NCBI RefSeq assembly: GCF_020283565.1 | Contig: NC_060060.1 | Location: 72,153,257 to 72,217,256 of the forward strand | Direction: 5' to 3' | DNA length: 64,000 nt | Origin: Trifolium pratense | Lineage: Eukaryota; Streptophyta; Magnoliopsida; Fabales; Fabaceae | Shown: positions 1 to 13,715 of the stretch, one piece after another | Numbering within the stretch: position 1 is the stretch's first letter | Layout: each line of letters opens with the position of its first letter | The notes under the pieces: model-generated | Told to the model about the DNA's origin: nothing | The model's input: only the letters and a program-made list of their open reading frames with translations | The model's database searches: none | Made by a program: the position numbers and the translations under genes

Positions 1-4
1 GTGA

Positions 5-1729
<1,725 letters not shown>

Positions 1730-3378
1730 AGTATCTAACCTCATGTCAATGTACTATCTATTGCAGGTGTATGTTATATTTGAGTTTCAATTTTTCCCCT
1801 TCAACATGGTTGACATACTCAGCATAATGAAGACATACTCAGCATAACGATTGCTGTTGAGACTATGCTGGATTTCTTTGTAAATAATGTGCTGATAGTG
1901 ATTTAGTCATGCCACACGAATGACAGATGATAATATGAGCTGTTATATAACTTGAAATACATATGTCAATGATGTTTTTTATTATGTTTGTGAGTTTAAG
2001 TGATATTAGACCGGAAATTCTATGTTTTCAGTTTTCACTTAGTGATGTTTCCACCTTTGTTATGAAGATCTGGCTCAAAAAGTTATGTTAATGGGGGTAA
2101 GGTAAGGTTTGATCCTATTAGGCAGGGTTATGGAAACAAACTTATCATTTCAATCTTAACAATAGAAACAATACGATCTGGTAAAAAATAAAACTGTGGA
2201 AACTATATGAAAAAGAGGCCGCCTTAGTTGAAGTATCAGCTGTCTCGTTAGCTTGTTTTTGAATAAAACTAACAGAAATTTTTTCGAAGATGAGTTTATA
2301 TATAGTTGTAGCAACAATTTGGAAACTTGCTCCATGGCAAAGAGTAACCCCCTGGCCTTCCCATGCTTAACATCCATCATCTTATATTTTGCCGCAAAAG
2401 ATGCACAAACAAAATGACACAGTATTCCACATGATTAACCAAACACTAGTGAAACCACCATGTCTATCGAAAGGTGCATCGACGTTGCATTTAAGCCATC
2501 TAGTTGGGGGTTTTGTTCAACTTTTCTTATCACGCTCCCTTGGTCACAGTTAGCTCCAACGTCCCGCCTCCCTTGCACACCCATCTGACCGGCCAAGAAT
2601 AGCAACAGTAGTGTCGTCCTTATTCTCCCATACACCATTTTTAGGGGCTACCCACATGCTCTAACACATCATCCCAAACCAAATTTGTTGTTGGGGGAGA
2701 CAACATATTTTTTTTTTTGGCATCAAGACAACATAATTTTTTATGAAAGCAAACTTGGGTGACATCTTTGTTCAACGTTAACTTCTGGATAGTATAATTA
2801 ATTAGTTAATGATTTTTTTGGATAATGTATTTAGTTGTTTAAACTTGTTTATTAATTTTAGTAAGTTGAGTTATAACTTAAACAATTTCTGTAATGTACA
2901 CCTTTAAAATATATATCCTAGTAAGCGATTTATTTAGAGCAAGTTTTCAACAAATTTCTTTACAAACACACACTATGAAAAAGAAATATCGAGAGAATCT
3001 TATAATAATTGATTTTTTTTTTTAATAACAAATTTATGTATAAGTTTTAAGTTTTTACGGCTTACTTTTCTTAGAAGTTTATTTATTTCATAAAAATCTA
3101 TAAATTGGTAAGGATTTCCGAACCATACTTAGTAAAATTACTTTTTCTTCCAAGGAATTATTACATACAGCAAAAGAAGAAAAGAACTTTCTGCAGAGAT
3201 TATGCATAAACTGATGGAATCAATATTCTTATGGACTAGTGAAAATATTATGAGGTACTATAACTATGCTGTGGACTTTGTAGAATGAAACTGTCAATCT
3301 TAACCAACTCAACAATGAATTTTAATTCTTATTGCATTAAAAATGTGCATTCATATTCATTGGCAGTATTGGATGGAT
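1730..3378. other. Intergenic region between two convergent genes
   Basis: The first few hundred bases are presumably the 3' UTR of the acyl-CoA synthetase. The rest is AT-rich with homopolymer T runs (for example 2706-2719 and 3012-3022). A 67-codon minus-strand ORF at 2435-2638 resembles no family I recognise. No RNA gene or complete mobile element is visible. Both flanking genes point into this interval, so it should hold two terminators or poly(A) regions rather than promoters. Confidence 0.6.
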
Positions 3379-6223
3379 TTATTCCGACTCAACAGGAGTT
3401 TGTGCAATGACAGAGGTGGATAGCGCCGGCCGTAGGAGAATGTATAAAGAAGGCCCCAGCAATGGTATCAATGATACTGGAAGAAGCCAAGAACCTTTAT
3501 CAAACCTGCATAATGGATTAGCATTAAATGTCTGTCATATACTGTATCGGGACTAGGACCTCTAAGTAAAAATTGAAATATAGCTCAAACGCTAACGAGC
3601 ATACCATTTTCTAGCAGTCATATCATTGTAAACCCAAAATGGTGCCAATGTTGAGAGTAAAGTAAAATCAATGGACGTAAGATGGATCTGCAAACATGAA
3701 AACTAGATATTAGAACCTTGCAAATTTAGCTCAATGTAACTAACTAGGTTCTAGTTGAGTAGTAATTGTTGAAGACCAACATAGCAATATTAGAGAAGTA
3801 GATGGCATTGTCAAAGCTTATAACAATGAATACAAACACAAGACAGACGTACTATTTGAGAAGTTGAGTCTGAACTTACAAATTTGCTTTCCCTGCAGTA
3901 CTGGTAAAATTCTTTCCATACATCTTCCCCAGCTAAGCCAGCGTAAATTATGAGGCCTATCCCCGAAGCAAGCAATATCTGATATGAAGTTGAGGTAAGA
4001 AACATATTCATACGGGAAACAAATTACGAGATAAAAATATCTAGGCTTTCTCCAGAAGTAAGAATGTGAGTACAATATGGAAGTTACTCTTAGGCATTAA
4101 CTTGAACAAAAAATCACCAACCATGCAACATAAGACATGGATGAGAAATTACCGATGCAGTCACTTTTGATTCCAAAAAATTTAATGGCCATGTTTTAAG
4201 TTCTGCTTCTTCAACAGGAGGCGGTGGAGGTTTCCATAGTACAAAATAAGGGAGAAGTGCATATATGCCGCCAAAACATGAAAGTGACAGGAAGGGCCAT
4301 ACAGGAACACTGCTTTTTGAGCTGTAGAACAACAAATAGAGAGAAGAAATCAGCTTCAGGAATTATTAAATAGTAAAAATACCAATGCGGAAACTAAATC
4401 ATCAATTCTCTTTGCACAATGTGTTACATATGGAAGCTTGTAAAATTCTTGAACTGACAATTCAAATCAGTAACATTGTTAAAATAGTAAGGTTAAGAAC
4501 TGATTTTCAGAAAGCTCAAAGGAGGCGAGTGTTATTAATCTTGAAACTAAGTTAAAACTCCACAGAACATAAAGAGGTCAAGAACTATATTTAAGTGTGT
4601 TGCTAGCACTCCTCTTATCCTGAATTAAAACTGTATTGAATCCATCCTAAAGCAAGGGTGGGATATTACATCATGGATTCCAAAGTTCATCATCATCAAT
4701 GCTTGTATTTTGATGGTTTACCAATATGATTAAAGGGTAGCATTAGGCATGGCTTAAAGAAATATACTATGGCTGTGTTTGGATTTGCATATGAACAACT
4801 TATTCAGAATTATCTACTTACATAAGCACTTGGCAAAGGTGTTTGGGAGAACTTATGAAAACAGTTTATCATATGTCAAAAGTTGTTTTCAGCTAAGTTT
4901 AATAAGCTCTACATGATGTGAAAGGTTGGGATATTCTCAAACTCCATTCACTTTTCTCAGAACCAGTGGCTGCAAGTCTAATTAAAACACCTCTACTTGA
5001 GGAGGTGAAGGAAGACAAGCTGGTGTGGAAATTTGAGAGTCATGGCACTTACACGGTGAAATCTGGATATAAGCATTACATCAAGAATAAGTCGATGGAG
5101 CAAAGCTACATGGTGGATAGCGATTGGAATTCTATTTGGCTCACACTTTAGCTAGGGTGGCCATTTCTTGGTCGCACTTACTTTAACAGTGTTCTTCGTT
5201 GTATTGAAACGTTTATTATTAATGAAATAGTTAATTGTGTTTGTTTAAAAAAAAAAAGCTCTACATGATAGCTTATATGAAAACAATTTTACAATATTTT
5301 CTCTTCGACTACAGAAATTGCTTGTATATAAGCACTTAATTAAGTTCTTTACCGATACAATTTTTTCTCTAAAATTTTGACTAAAGTAAAATGCTTAAGA
5401 AGACATGAATCATCATCAACCAATAAACTGATTTTATAAATATCACAAAAGTGCATAATCCTGGATTGAAACAAAAACCATACATGAACCTTCACCTAGC
5501 AATTAATACCTACGGGAAAATAGATCCTTAACAGGGTCCCTACCCTAAACAGTTATGTGAGGGACAAAAATTATGAAAGCTTAATCCAATAAGTGAAGGT
5601 CATAACTTATATGAGAATGCATTATAGAAAATCGGGAAATACCTCCTTCCGGTGGGAAGTAACAGCATGCTATATACCAAAGGCCACAAACCCATTATAT
5701 ACCATTCAGCTACAAGCACTTCATTCATTCTGAAACCATCATCTCCTTTCAAATTCAACAGCTTTTTCAAGAAATACATGTCCCTTGACTTAAAAAACAA
5801 ACAAACAAACCAATAAACATAAGCATATTGAAGATTCTAATGTTCTTTTGGTAAATAAAAAGATTCTATTTTTATTATTACCGGTGTCTGGTTTGGGGAG
5901 AGAAAAGAAACATAGTAGATAAGTGCAGCCCATAAGAGAAAAAGCAAAATTGAGGTTGTCCAATCTCTTTTTCCTTCTTCCTCCACATTGTTGCTGCTAA
6001 CTTCACTGTCTTTGTTGGAATCTTTGCAAATAATGATACTGCTCTTTCTTCGAAATGATGCAGGAAACTGGGGTTTGTTTAGTACTGGTTTGAAGGAACT
6101 ATTGAGTTGTCTGAAACAACATTTTGTGGTGAATGTTGTTTTGTGGGGTTGAGTTGAATTTTTGGTTTTGAGAGTTGGGAAGTTGCAAGAGAGGAGATTG
6201 GGTTTAGCTATTGTTAGCACCAT
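3379..6223 (-). CDS. Plastid-targeted multi-pass membrane protein of unknown function
   Basis: Six exons on the minus strand: 6223-5882, 5788-5643, 4321-4153, 3978-3880, 3687-3605 and 3505-3379 (stop TAA). All junctions are GT-AG, phases match, and the product is 321 aa. The ATG at 6223 is the first in frame. Residues 1-75 are rich in Ser, Thr, Lys and Arg and poor in acidic residues, as in a chloroplast transit peptide. A hydrophobic segment (SILLFLLWAALIYYVSFL) follows near residue 95. Exons 2-6 encode several more hydrophobic stretches around conserved-looking blocks such as NEVLVAEWYIMGLWPLVYSM, a Pro-run (KPPPPPVEEAELKTW) and WVYNDMTARKWFDKGSWLLP. I recall similar proteins in other plants and cyanobacteria-like sets but no assigned function. 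Intron 2 (4324-5642) carries nested transposon insertions. Confidence 0.85.
4772..5345. repeat. MITE-like dispersed repeat in intron 2, split by a LINE fragment
   Basis: The stretch contains repeated motifs such as cttatgaaaacag, ttttcagct and cacttaattaagtt. The same motif set recurs in intron 1 of the neighbouring SET-domain gene (7669-8255), so this is a dispersed legume repeat. Removing the LINE insertion and one copy of its target duplication restores a continuous repeat. Exact ends and target duplication of the repeat itself are not clear. Confidence 0.55.
4918..5255 (+). mobile_element. 5'-truncated LINE (non-LTR retrotransposon) with target-site duplication
   Basis: A 77-codon open stretch (4918-5151) matches the extreme C-terminal zinc-binding-region style of plant LINE reverse transcriptases (LVWKFESHGTYTVKSGYKHY). 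It is followed by a 3' UTR and a poly(A) run ending at about 5257. The 14-base sequence aagctctacatgat occurs immediately before it (4904-4917) and after the A tail (5256-5269), a clean target-site duplication. The element is a dead fragment inserted into a MITE-like repeat inside intron 2 of the plastid membrane protein gene, antisense to that gene. Confidence 0.85.
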
Positions 6224-7129
6224 ATTCAACTTCAAACTGCATAGCCCACAGGGTGGGTGAGTTACTTGGAAATGGATTGACTTTGTATGCAGTTGTTTTT
6301 TTTTTTAATCGCAAATTGTTAGTATGTTGATTGATATGTTAGTTTTTTTAGTTTTGTCGGGATTTGAACGCTGAACCTTAACACTTTGTCAGGATTTTGT
6401 ATGCAGTCACCACCTTTATGCAGTCACATAGTAGGAGATTCATGACCGTCCAATTGAGATGAGACAGTCTAGAGTTTTCAAAGTAACATAGTTATGATTC
6501 TTCATATTTGTATTTCATGCGGTCAAAATTTTATGCAATCGACAAATCTGACAAAAAAAAATGTAATTAAGCCAAAATAAATTAATATCTTACATTTTTT
6601 GCACCCAAATTGAATTGAGTTGTCAAAATATTGCTAGGAATTAAATGGAATGTTTACTCAAAATAAATAATAAAATAGTATCATTAGATTATTGTATCGA
6701 GTAAGCAATTTAATTCTTATATTTTCACTCATTAATTAATTTCGTTTTGAAATTAGTCGTGACATCAAATAATTTCAATCTCTCCTGATTATAGTTGTAA
6801 GAGATTGAACCTTGACTTTTCCTAACAAAGTCATCAACAATCACCACTAAAACTAAGTAACAATTGATATATTAAATTAATCCTTAAGCAATTGATGGAG
6901 AGATATATTTCAGATGAAATTGACTAATAGATGAAAATTGAAATACTTAATTACTGGTTTAAAATTAGAAGAACGATAAAGTTGGGAATAGGACCACGTG
7001 GTATTCTAACAACTACTCAAAGTAGCATAGCAGCAGAATTCTAGCTACAGTATAGCATGGGTTGTGTTGTGTTAAGTTAGATTTCATCAGATAAGGTAAC
7101 ATTTTTTGCTTACTGAAACAAACACAGCC
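6224..7129. other. Intergenic region between divergent genes (shared promoter space)
   Basis: The two flanking genes diverge from here, so both promoters should lie within about 0.9 kb. The left part (6393-6475) contains two copies of the motif atgcagtcac, which also appears in the inverted terminal motifs near 15.8 and 23.1 kb. I see no coding sequence. A G-box-like ccacgtgg lies at 6993-7000, about 130 bases upstream of the SET-domain gene start, a plausible light or bZIP/bHLH element for a plastid protein gene. Confidence 0.5.
6993..7000. promoter_or_regulatory. G-box-like palindrome upstream of the SET-domain gene
   Basis: The palindrome ccacgtgg sits about 130 bases before the start codon at 7130. 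CACGTG cores are classic plant bZIP/bHLH binding sites and are common in promoters of nuclear genes for plastid proteins. The sequence match is direct; function is inference. Confidence 0.4.
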
Positions 7130-10100
7130 ATGGTTGAAGCTTCAGGGATGAGAATGATGATGATGTTCACCAACACAACCACTCTTATTCCTGCTTTCAA
7201 TCCAACAATTCACAGAACAGGTCTCTGTCAACTACCTCTCTCACGAAGAAACAACCATGTTTCTGTTGTATCTGCAACTCAAACTAAACCATTTATGGAA
7301 ACTATTCCTTGGGGATGTGAAACTGATTCACTTGAAAGTTCATCTTCTCTTGAGAAATGGCTTTCAGAGTCAGGTCTTCCTTCTCAGAAGATGGCTATTG
7401 ATAAAGTTGATGTTGGAGAGAGAGGACTTGTTGCTTTGAATAATATTAGGAAAGGAGAGAAGCTTCTCTTTGTTCCTCCTTCACTTGTCATCACTCCTGA
7501 TTCTGTAAACTTTCTTTTCTTCTTCTCTTTATTTACCTTACATACACATTCAATTCTAAAATAATGAAATGAATGTCGTTATTATAAGAAAAGTTTGCTT
7601 TTAGGTTCATAGAATGATTGATGTATCTCGTCGATACAGAGGGAGTAATAGGCAAGTGCAATTGATGTATCTGGATTGACTTATTTAAGCTTATCTATTG
7701 ACATGAACATTTGTGTGACTGTTTAGAAGAGCTTATGGAAACAATTTATGACATGTCCATAGGTTATTTTCAGCTTATGGACATAAGCTCGTCAAGATAG
7801 CTTCAACAATAGTTTCAATTTATTTTATCTTTTGTTATAGAAATAGCTTATAAAGTGCTTATATGATAATCACTTATGTTATAAGTATTAAGTTATTTAT
7901 CCAAATGGTACCTTTGTGTCTGATTGGGTTGACTTGTTTGAGCTTATCTATTGGCGTAAACACTTTTAAACACTCTTAGATAATTTATGGAAAAGGCTTA
8001 TGACATGTCCATAAGCATATATAGCTTATGAAAACAGCTTGTATTTATGCAAACCATTTGGTTTTGCCATCCAATAAGGGTTAGTGGCACATCTTGTTGT
8101 CCGTTTGCCTTTCATTCACGTGTAATTATCTTGAATATATATACAAATTATAAATATTATAGTATTATTTTTCTTTATTTTATCTTTTGTTTAGAAATAG
8201 CTTATGCTCTAAGCACTTAATTAGGTTGTTTATTCAAACAGGGCCTTATAAACACTTATGTGAGCACTCACTACCATTTTAGTTCATTTATTCAATCCCA
8301 GAAAGCTTCCTTAAGAAATTACAATTAGACCTGAAAATTGTATATATGTACTATGCTGGCAGTGTCAACACTCAACAACATTACTGAATTCAATCCATTG
8401 CTAAACTATGATACTTTATGATGAACCTTCAAAACTTGATTTGGCTCCTTTTTTTGTCTGGTGATTTATGATTCTGTTTATTGTATTTTGGTTATCAGGA
8501 GTGGAGCTGCCCAGAAGCTGGTGAAGTATTGAAAAAGAATTCAGTGCCGGATTGGCCATTGCTTGCAACTTACCTTATAAGTGAAGCTAGCCTCATGACA
8601 TCTTCAAGATGGTTCAGTTATATATCGGCCTTACCTCGTCAACCCTACTCACTTCTTTACTGGTACTTCAACTGAATTGCTATTATCATGAATTCTTTTC
8701 GGTCTTTGTAAAAGGGTCTACTCTCAAAATTTTCCTATACAGTTAATTTCTGTCATTTCAGGTCACAGGCCGAACTAGATCGCTACTTGGAAGCTTCGCA
8801 GATTCGAGAGAGAGCAATTGAAAGGACTGATAATGTTATTGGAACGTATGTCCTAGTATATCTTCAGCGACTACTTGTCTGTTTATTTCTCTTTTTAGTA
8901 TAATGCCTTAATATAACGTGCTTTTTTGATTGAATAATCCGATTATTGCTTTAACTAGCATACTTCTCATTTGTTCACCAGATACAATGATATGAGGGCC
9001 AGAATATTTTCCAAATATCCTGATTTCTTCCCTGAAGAGGTAATTACCTCACATTGAACATGACAAGTATCAGTAGTTTCAGAAAGTTAGTTGCGAATCT
9101 GAATCAATTATTTTTATGACTTTCAGGTGTTCAACATTGAGTCCTTCAAATGGTCATTTGGTATTCTTTTCTCGCGCATGGTGAGTCAATCTGGTAGACG
9201 AAATGAAACAAAATTATATTCTCTTATATTTCAATCATTTAATTCAAGGATACTTTAGTTTTTCTGTTTTACATTTGAAGAGGAACGTTGATTGTCAGAT
9301 CATATAATCCATGATATCGGTACCGTGTAGGTTCGGTTACCTTCAATGGATGGAAAGGTTGCCTTGGTTCCTTGGGCAGATATGCTGAATCATAGTTGTG
9401 AGGTATGGTCTTTTCCAAACAAAACTCCTAGCAAGTTTTCTTCAACAAGTTGAACTCTATTAATTTTTTTTCATTGGTTTAGGTGGAGACATTTTTGGAT
9501 TATGATAAATCGACAAAGGGAATTGTCTTTACGACCGACCGCCCCTATCAACCAGGTGAGCAGGTAAACATAAATTGATAGTTGGAATTTGTTATTAACA
9601 TAGGATAATACAATTAAGTACCAAGGTAAATGAAATGCAAACTTCCACATAAGTCATCGCCATTTGATATTTCTTGTATCAAATTACGCAGGTGTTTATT
9701 TCATATGGGAAAAAATCAAATGGGGAGCTTCTGTTATCATATGGATTTGTTCCAAAGGAGGGCACGAATCCAAGCGATTCAGTTGAGCTGTCACTGTCAC
9801 TCGAGAAATCCGATGAGTCCTATAAGGAGAAGTTAGAACTGTTGAAGAAGTATGGATTATCAGGGTGAGTACCTAAACTTACATAGTTACTATACCTTTC
9901 ATGATTGAACTTGTTACTAACTTGAGGTGTTCTATTTTCGTCAGATCTCAGTGTTTTCCATTAAGGGTTACTGGTTGGCCATTGGAGTTAATGGCTTATG
10001 CTTATTTAGCTGTTAGTCCTTCAAGCATGAGAGGAAAATTTGAAGAGGTACTGTGCCACTTATTTTCTTAGTGAACACTTCCTCGAATATTGTATAACCA

Positions 10101-10702
10101 TATGCATGATTCTTTTGACAGATGGCTGCCGCCGCATCAAATAAAACTACCTCGAAGAAGGACTTCAGATATCCCGAAATAGAGGAGCAAGCATTTCAAT
10201 TCATACTAGATAGTTGTGAATCTAGTATCTCAAAATACAATAAGTTCTTACAGGCAAGGAAACACTTAAATAAAGAACCTTTAAATTGATTCAAAAAGTA
10301 AGTTGCAAATCTTTATCTAGCGAGTTATAATCCTAGTTGTTTCCCTTTGATCGATTTGCAGGTAAGTGGATCGCTAGATTTGGATGTGACTTCTCCGAAA
10401 CAACTCAACCGAAGACTCTTTCTAAAGCAGCTAGCAGTGGACTTGTGTACTAGCGAACGTAGAATACTATTTCGTGCTCAATATGTAAGATTACAATTTC
10501 TACATACAATCAAATTTCATTTCATAATGCTAATCCTGATTCTATAAAGTCACTGATTGTTATTTACAAAGGTTGCTTATCACTGAAGTTAACAAATTTT
10601 GAATGTTAATTGCAGATACTGCGACGAAGACTGAGAGATATGAGGACCGGCGAATTAAAAGGCTTATCAATATTTAATGGGTTCCGGAAATTTTTCAAAT
10701 GA
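7130..10702 (+). CDS. Plastid SET-domain protein lysine methyltransferase (Rubisco methyltransferase family)
   Basis: Twelve exons encode 501 aa: 7130-7504, 8499-8662, 8762-8845, 8982-9039, 9127-9180, 9331-9402, 9483-9563, 9692-9864, 9945-10047, 10122-10253, 10362-10484 and 10616-10702 (TGA). The ATG at 7130 has good context (gccATGg). The N-terminus is Ser/Thr/Met-rich and acidic-poor, consistent with a transit peptide. The SET core carries ADMLNHSCEVETF (NHS at 265-267, the S-adenosylmethionine-binding motif) and the catalytic-region VFISYGKKSNGELLLSYGF (Tyr near 301). Residues from about 350 on resemble the Rubisco LSMT substrate-binding domain. From memory it is closest to Arabidopsis At3g07670 and has nearly the same length. 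SET proteins of this family methylate plastid lysine substrates; the actual target here is unknown. The intron after exon 10 begins with GC rather than GT. Confidence 0.93.
7669..8255. repeat. Tandemly arranged MITE-like repeats in intron 1 of the SET-domain gene
   Basis: Two partial copies in direct order, about 7669-7905 and 7912-8255, share gacttgtttgagcttatcta-like starts, cttatgacatgtccata cores and tttatcttttgtta-gaaatagctta ends. The second copy is interrupted at about 8060-8165 by unrelated AT-rich sequence. The family also occurs at 4772-5345. A nearby remnant (7617-7650, gatgtatctcgtcgatacagaggga) looks like half of a Stowaway-type MITE. None carries coding sequence. Confidence 0.55.
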
Positions 10703-11357
10703 AGTCATTCATTATTTTCTGCCTTTGGTTGTTTTGGAAACATCTAGTTCACAGTTTGACATATCTTGAACTTGTTCAAGTTCATCACTTCATGTAATTG
10801 TAGTTGTTGATGAGGGAAATAGGTCAAGTCTTGAGCTATAAATAGTATGTGTTGAAAAAAAAAAAAGAAGCAAAGAAAAGAAAAAGTAAGGAATGATTGC
10901 ATCCATACAATTTTTTGTTTTGTATTGTATTACATTGAGTCACTAATTTGGTCTTTGAAATTGTAAGGTCAAAACAATTTAGTCTCTTAAATTTGTGAAA
11001 TGGCAATTTTTTGACGAGGACAAAAGATTTGGGACGGAGGGAATATAATTGTTGCAATGCGTGCAAGTGAGGATTAAAGACAATATATGTATTTTGTGTT
11101 GAGGACAAAATTCTTATTTGATGTTTTAAAGATCACAAATTTATTAATTAATTTTAATTTTAATTATCTTGTTATCTACTAATGTGTTTTGTGAGAAACG
11201 TTTCAACGATAACATTATAATGTCTTGGATGAGTATTACAAACACATGCAAAACATAAAGCCATATGTAGCAACAAAATAAAAAAGAAGCAACTTAAAAT
11301 CTTGATTTAAATGATCAAAAGCTTCACATGGGATAATTCTCAATTTCAGTTAGTCTA
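10703..11357. other. Intergenic region downstream of the SET-domain gene
   Basis: It begins with the likely 3' UTR. A partial MITE-like stretch at about 10935-11052 has a tttggtctttgaaattg start and a gggacggagggaata end. No gene is visible; the 90-codon minus-strand ORF here has the low-complexity F/K-rich composition of chance translation. Confidence 0.5.
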
Positions 11358-11760
11358 TGTTGAGAATGTGTAATTCATAACTGATCTTACACGTTTGTTG
11401 GTTAGTTTTGATCAATTGAAAGTTGGTTAAAACCGTTTTAGGTAGTTAGTTAGTTAGCAAAACTACCAAGTTAGTTAGAAGTTAGTTTCTAGGCCAAATA
11501 GTTTGTTACTTGTAGTTTAAGTAACACATATACATACAAGTGTGTGTATCAATTGTAAAATACTCTTTACTTTGGCCCAGTAGTGGATGAATAAAAATTT
11601 TACTTTCTCTTAATCTTCATCTTCTTCTACCTCACAAACCAAGAACACAGTTCCCTTCCTTTTCATCACAGTTTTCTGCAAAACTGTGTTCATGCCCATA
11701 GGCTTGTCTCGAGCTTATGTGCATTGTGCTTTGTGTGTGCTTGATGCTTTTGTTGCGCCA
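11358..11760 (+). repeat. Probable 5' LTR of the truncated Copia element
   Basis: It starts tgttgagaatg and ends gcgcca, directly upstream of the primer-binding-site-like motif. It contains TATA-like and poly(A)-signal-like stretches (aataaaaattt near 11590). No second LTR exists in the window to fix the borders, so the ends are approximate. Confidence 0.6.
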
Positions 11761-11871
11761 ATAATTGGCATCAAGAGTCTGGTTCAATCAAGGGAAACAC
11801 GAGTGGATTTGTGAGGGAAATCAATTGTAAACACAGTGATTTTGTGTGCATTGATTTCTTGAAAAATCAAG

Positions 11872-13192
11872 ATGAATACTCATGGTTTTGGAACCAATAT
11901 TCTGGTTCTTTATGGAAAGAGCTAGGATAGGTGGAATGCATTGATGAAATCATTGTTTAGAGCTCAAGACTGTCTTGATGTGGTTCTAAATGGCTATGAT
12001 GAGTTGGTAGAGAATCCAACAGATGCACAGAGAAAGGCATTCAAGGAGAACAAGATAAAGATTATAAGGCCTTGTTCTACATTCAACAAAACTGTGATGC
12101 TCAACGCTTTGAAAAGATTGCAAAATCTACAAAGTCTAAAGAGGTCTGAGATATTCTTGAAAGTTATCATGATGGTGGAGCCAAGGTAAAGAAAGTGAAG
12201 CTGCAGGCATATAGAAGACAATATGAATCTATGGTGATGGAGGAAGACCAAAAAGTAAGTGATTACTTCTCAAAACTTCTTTCACTTGTAAATCAAATGA
12301 AAAACTATGGAGAGAACATCACTGATGAAATGATAGTGGAGAAAGTGTTAAGGTCTTTAACTCCAAGCTTTGACTATGTAGTAGTGGCAATAGAGTATTC
12401 AAAAGATACAAACATTATAAAAATTGAGGAATTGCAGAGTGCTTTAGAAGCACATGAGATCAAAGTACTTAGAAGAGGTTCAGAAAGAGTGAATCAACAA
12501 GCCCTACAGGCTCAAACCAACAAGAAAGATGATAATAGCAAGAACTACAAAAAGAAAGGAAAAGATAAGACAAAGTGGTTCAAAGATCAAAATTCAAAAA
12601 TTGATGACAAAGCTGAATCTTCTAAAGGAGGAGGTTTTGTCAAAGGCAAAAACAAGAAGAAGAATTTTGATAAAAGCAAGGTGAAATGCTATAATTGTGA
12701 GAAACATGGACACTTTGCTGATGAATGTTGGTATAAGAAGGATCAACAAGAAGCAAATGTAGCAGAAGAAAGTGATGCTAAGGCAGTATTGATGATGACT
12801 ATTATAGGTGATGAAAGTGAAGAGTGAAGAATGATTTCTTGACTCGGGGTGCTCAAATCACATGACACCACACAGAGAATGGTTAACTAGCTTTGATGCA
12901 AGCAGGAAGACTAGCATTAAACTGGCTGACAGTATAAAACTTGCAGCAAAAGGCACATGCAATATAGTGATCAGAGGCAAAACTGGAAATAAAGTGATCA
13001 TTGAAGATGTATTTTATGTTCCTAAGATGAATTGCAATCTTATGAGTATAGGTCAATTGGTGGAGAAGGGTTTCTCAGTGACTATAGAAGGCAATTCACT
13101 GAACTTGTTTGATGCAAAGAAGAATCTCGTGTTGAAGTCTACTTTGTCAAAGAACAGGACATATAAATGCAACATTTCCAGTGAGAAATATT
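11872..13192 (+). pseudogene. Degenerate Copia gag-protease coding region
   Basis: Gag similarity begins at ATG 11872. The longest open piece (12195-12827) contains a basic Lys-rich linker and a CCHC zinc knuckle (CYNCEKHGHFADECW) near its end. The next piece (12862-13194) shows the Copia protease neighbourhood, including VFYVPKMNCNLMSIGQL. Breaks seen: an in-frame TAG near 11922, a frameshift near 12055, and a stop plus frame change around 12826-12840 just before the conserved DSG protease site. The reading frame ends when the element is truncated at about 13192. No function is expected. Confidence 0.85.
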
Positions 13193-13715
13193 GATTTTTT
13201 AAATTTATTAAATAATTAATGTATCTAGTCTATAATTAACAACAAACTAACATTGACTCATCTAGGGTTTCGAACAAAAATTCACACACTACCCAAATAT
13301 TTAAATACAAATTTGAAAGTTAAAAATTGCTCAAATAATCAGAACACATCCTTGATCAGTGTGTGGATCTAACAACTAAACTGCTTGAGAAACAAAAAAT
13401 AAAAACAATTTTCGTCATCAAAGTGATTTATGAAAGAAAAAATAATTATTTAGCTACAATTTTCGCCACCTAGAACTTATGAGTTACATAGTAACATAAA
13501 ATCTTATTTATTTGATAAACTATTTTTCATAATTTCAAAAATAAATCAATTCAAACAAGTCTAAAATAAATATGATTGAATATAGAGATTACAAAGTAAT
13601 ATATAATAATAAAAAATATAACAAAACAGAACATAAGAAAAAATAGAATCTCTCTCCATATTCCTCTTTCCTTATAATTATATTCTATAAGGTTACTTTC
13701 AAAATTTTAATTCTT
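13193..13715. other. AT-rich intergenic stretch
   Basis: Very AT-rich sequence between the truncated Copia element and the stop codon of the RING gene, probably including that gene's 3' UTR. No ORF, RNA gene or clear repeat is visible. Confidence 0.5.

Larger units (their letters stand above)
11358..13192 (+). mobile_element. Truncated Ty1/Copia retrotransposon (5' LTR, gag, start of protease region)
   Basis: A probable 5' LTR (11358-11760, TG...CA) is followed within a few bases by ttggcatcaagag, a degenerate form of the initiator-Met-tRNA primer-binding site usual in plant Copia elements. A gag/protease region then runs to about 13192, where similarity stops abruptly. No reverse transcriptase, integrase or 3' LTR is present. 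The element is dead. Confidence 0.8.

Noticed and set aside
2435..2638. Minus-strand 67-codon ORF
   Set aside because: It is short, with no recognisable domain, lies between convergent genes, and has no splice or promoter context beyond chance.
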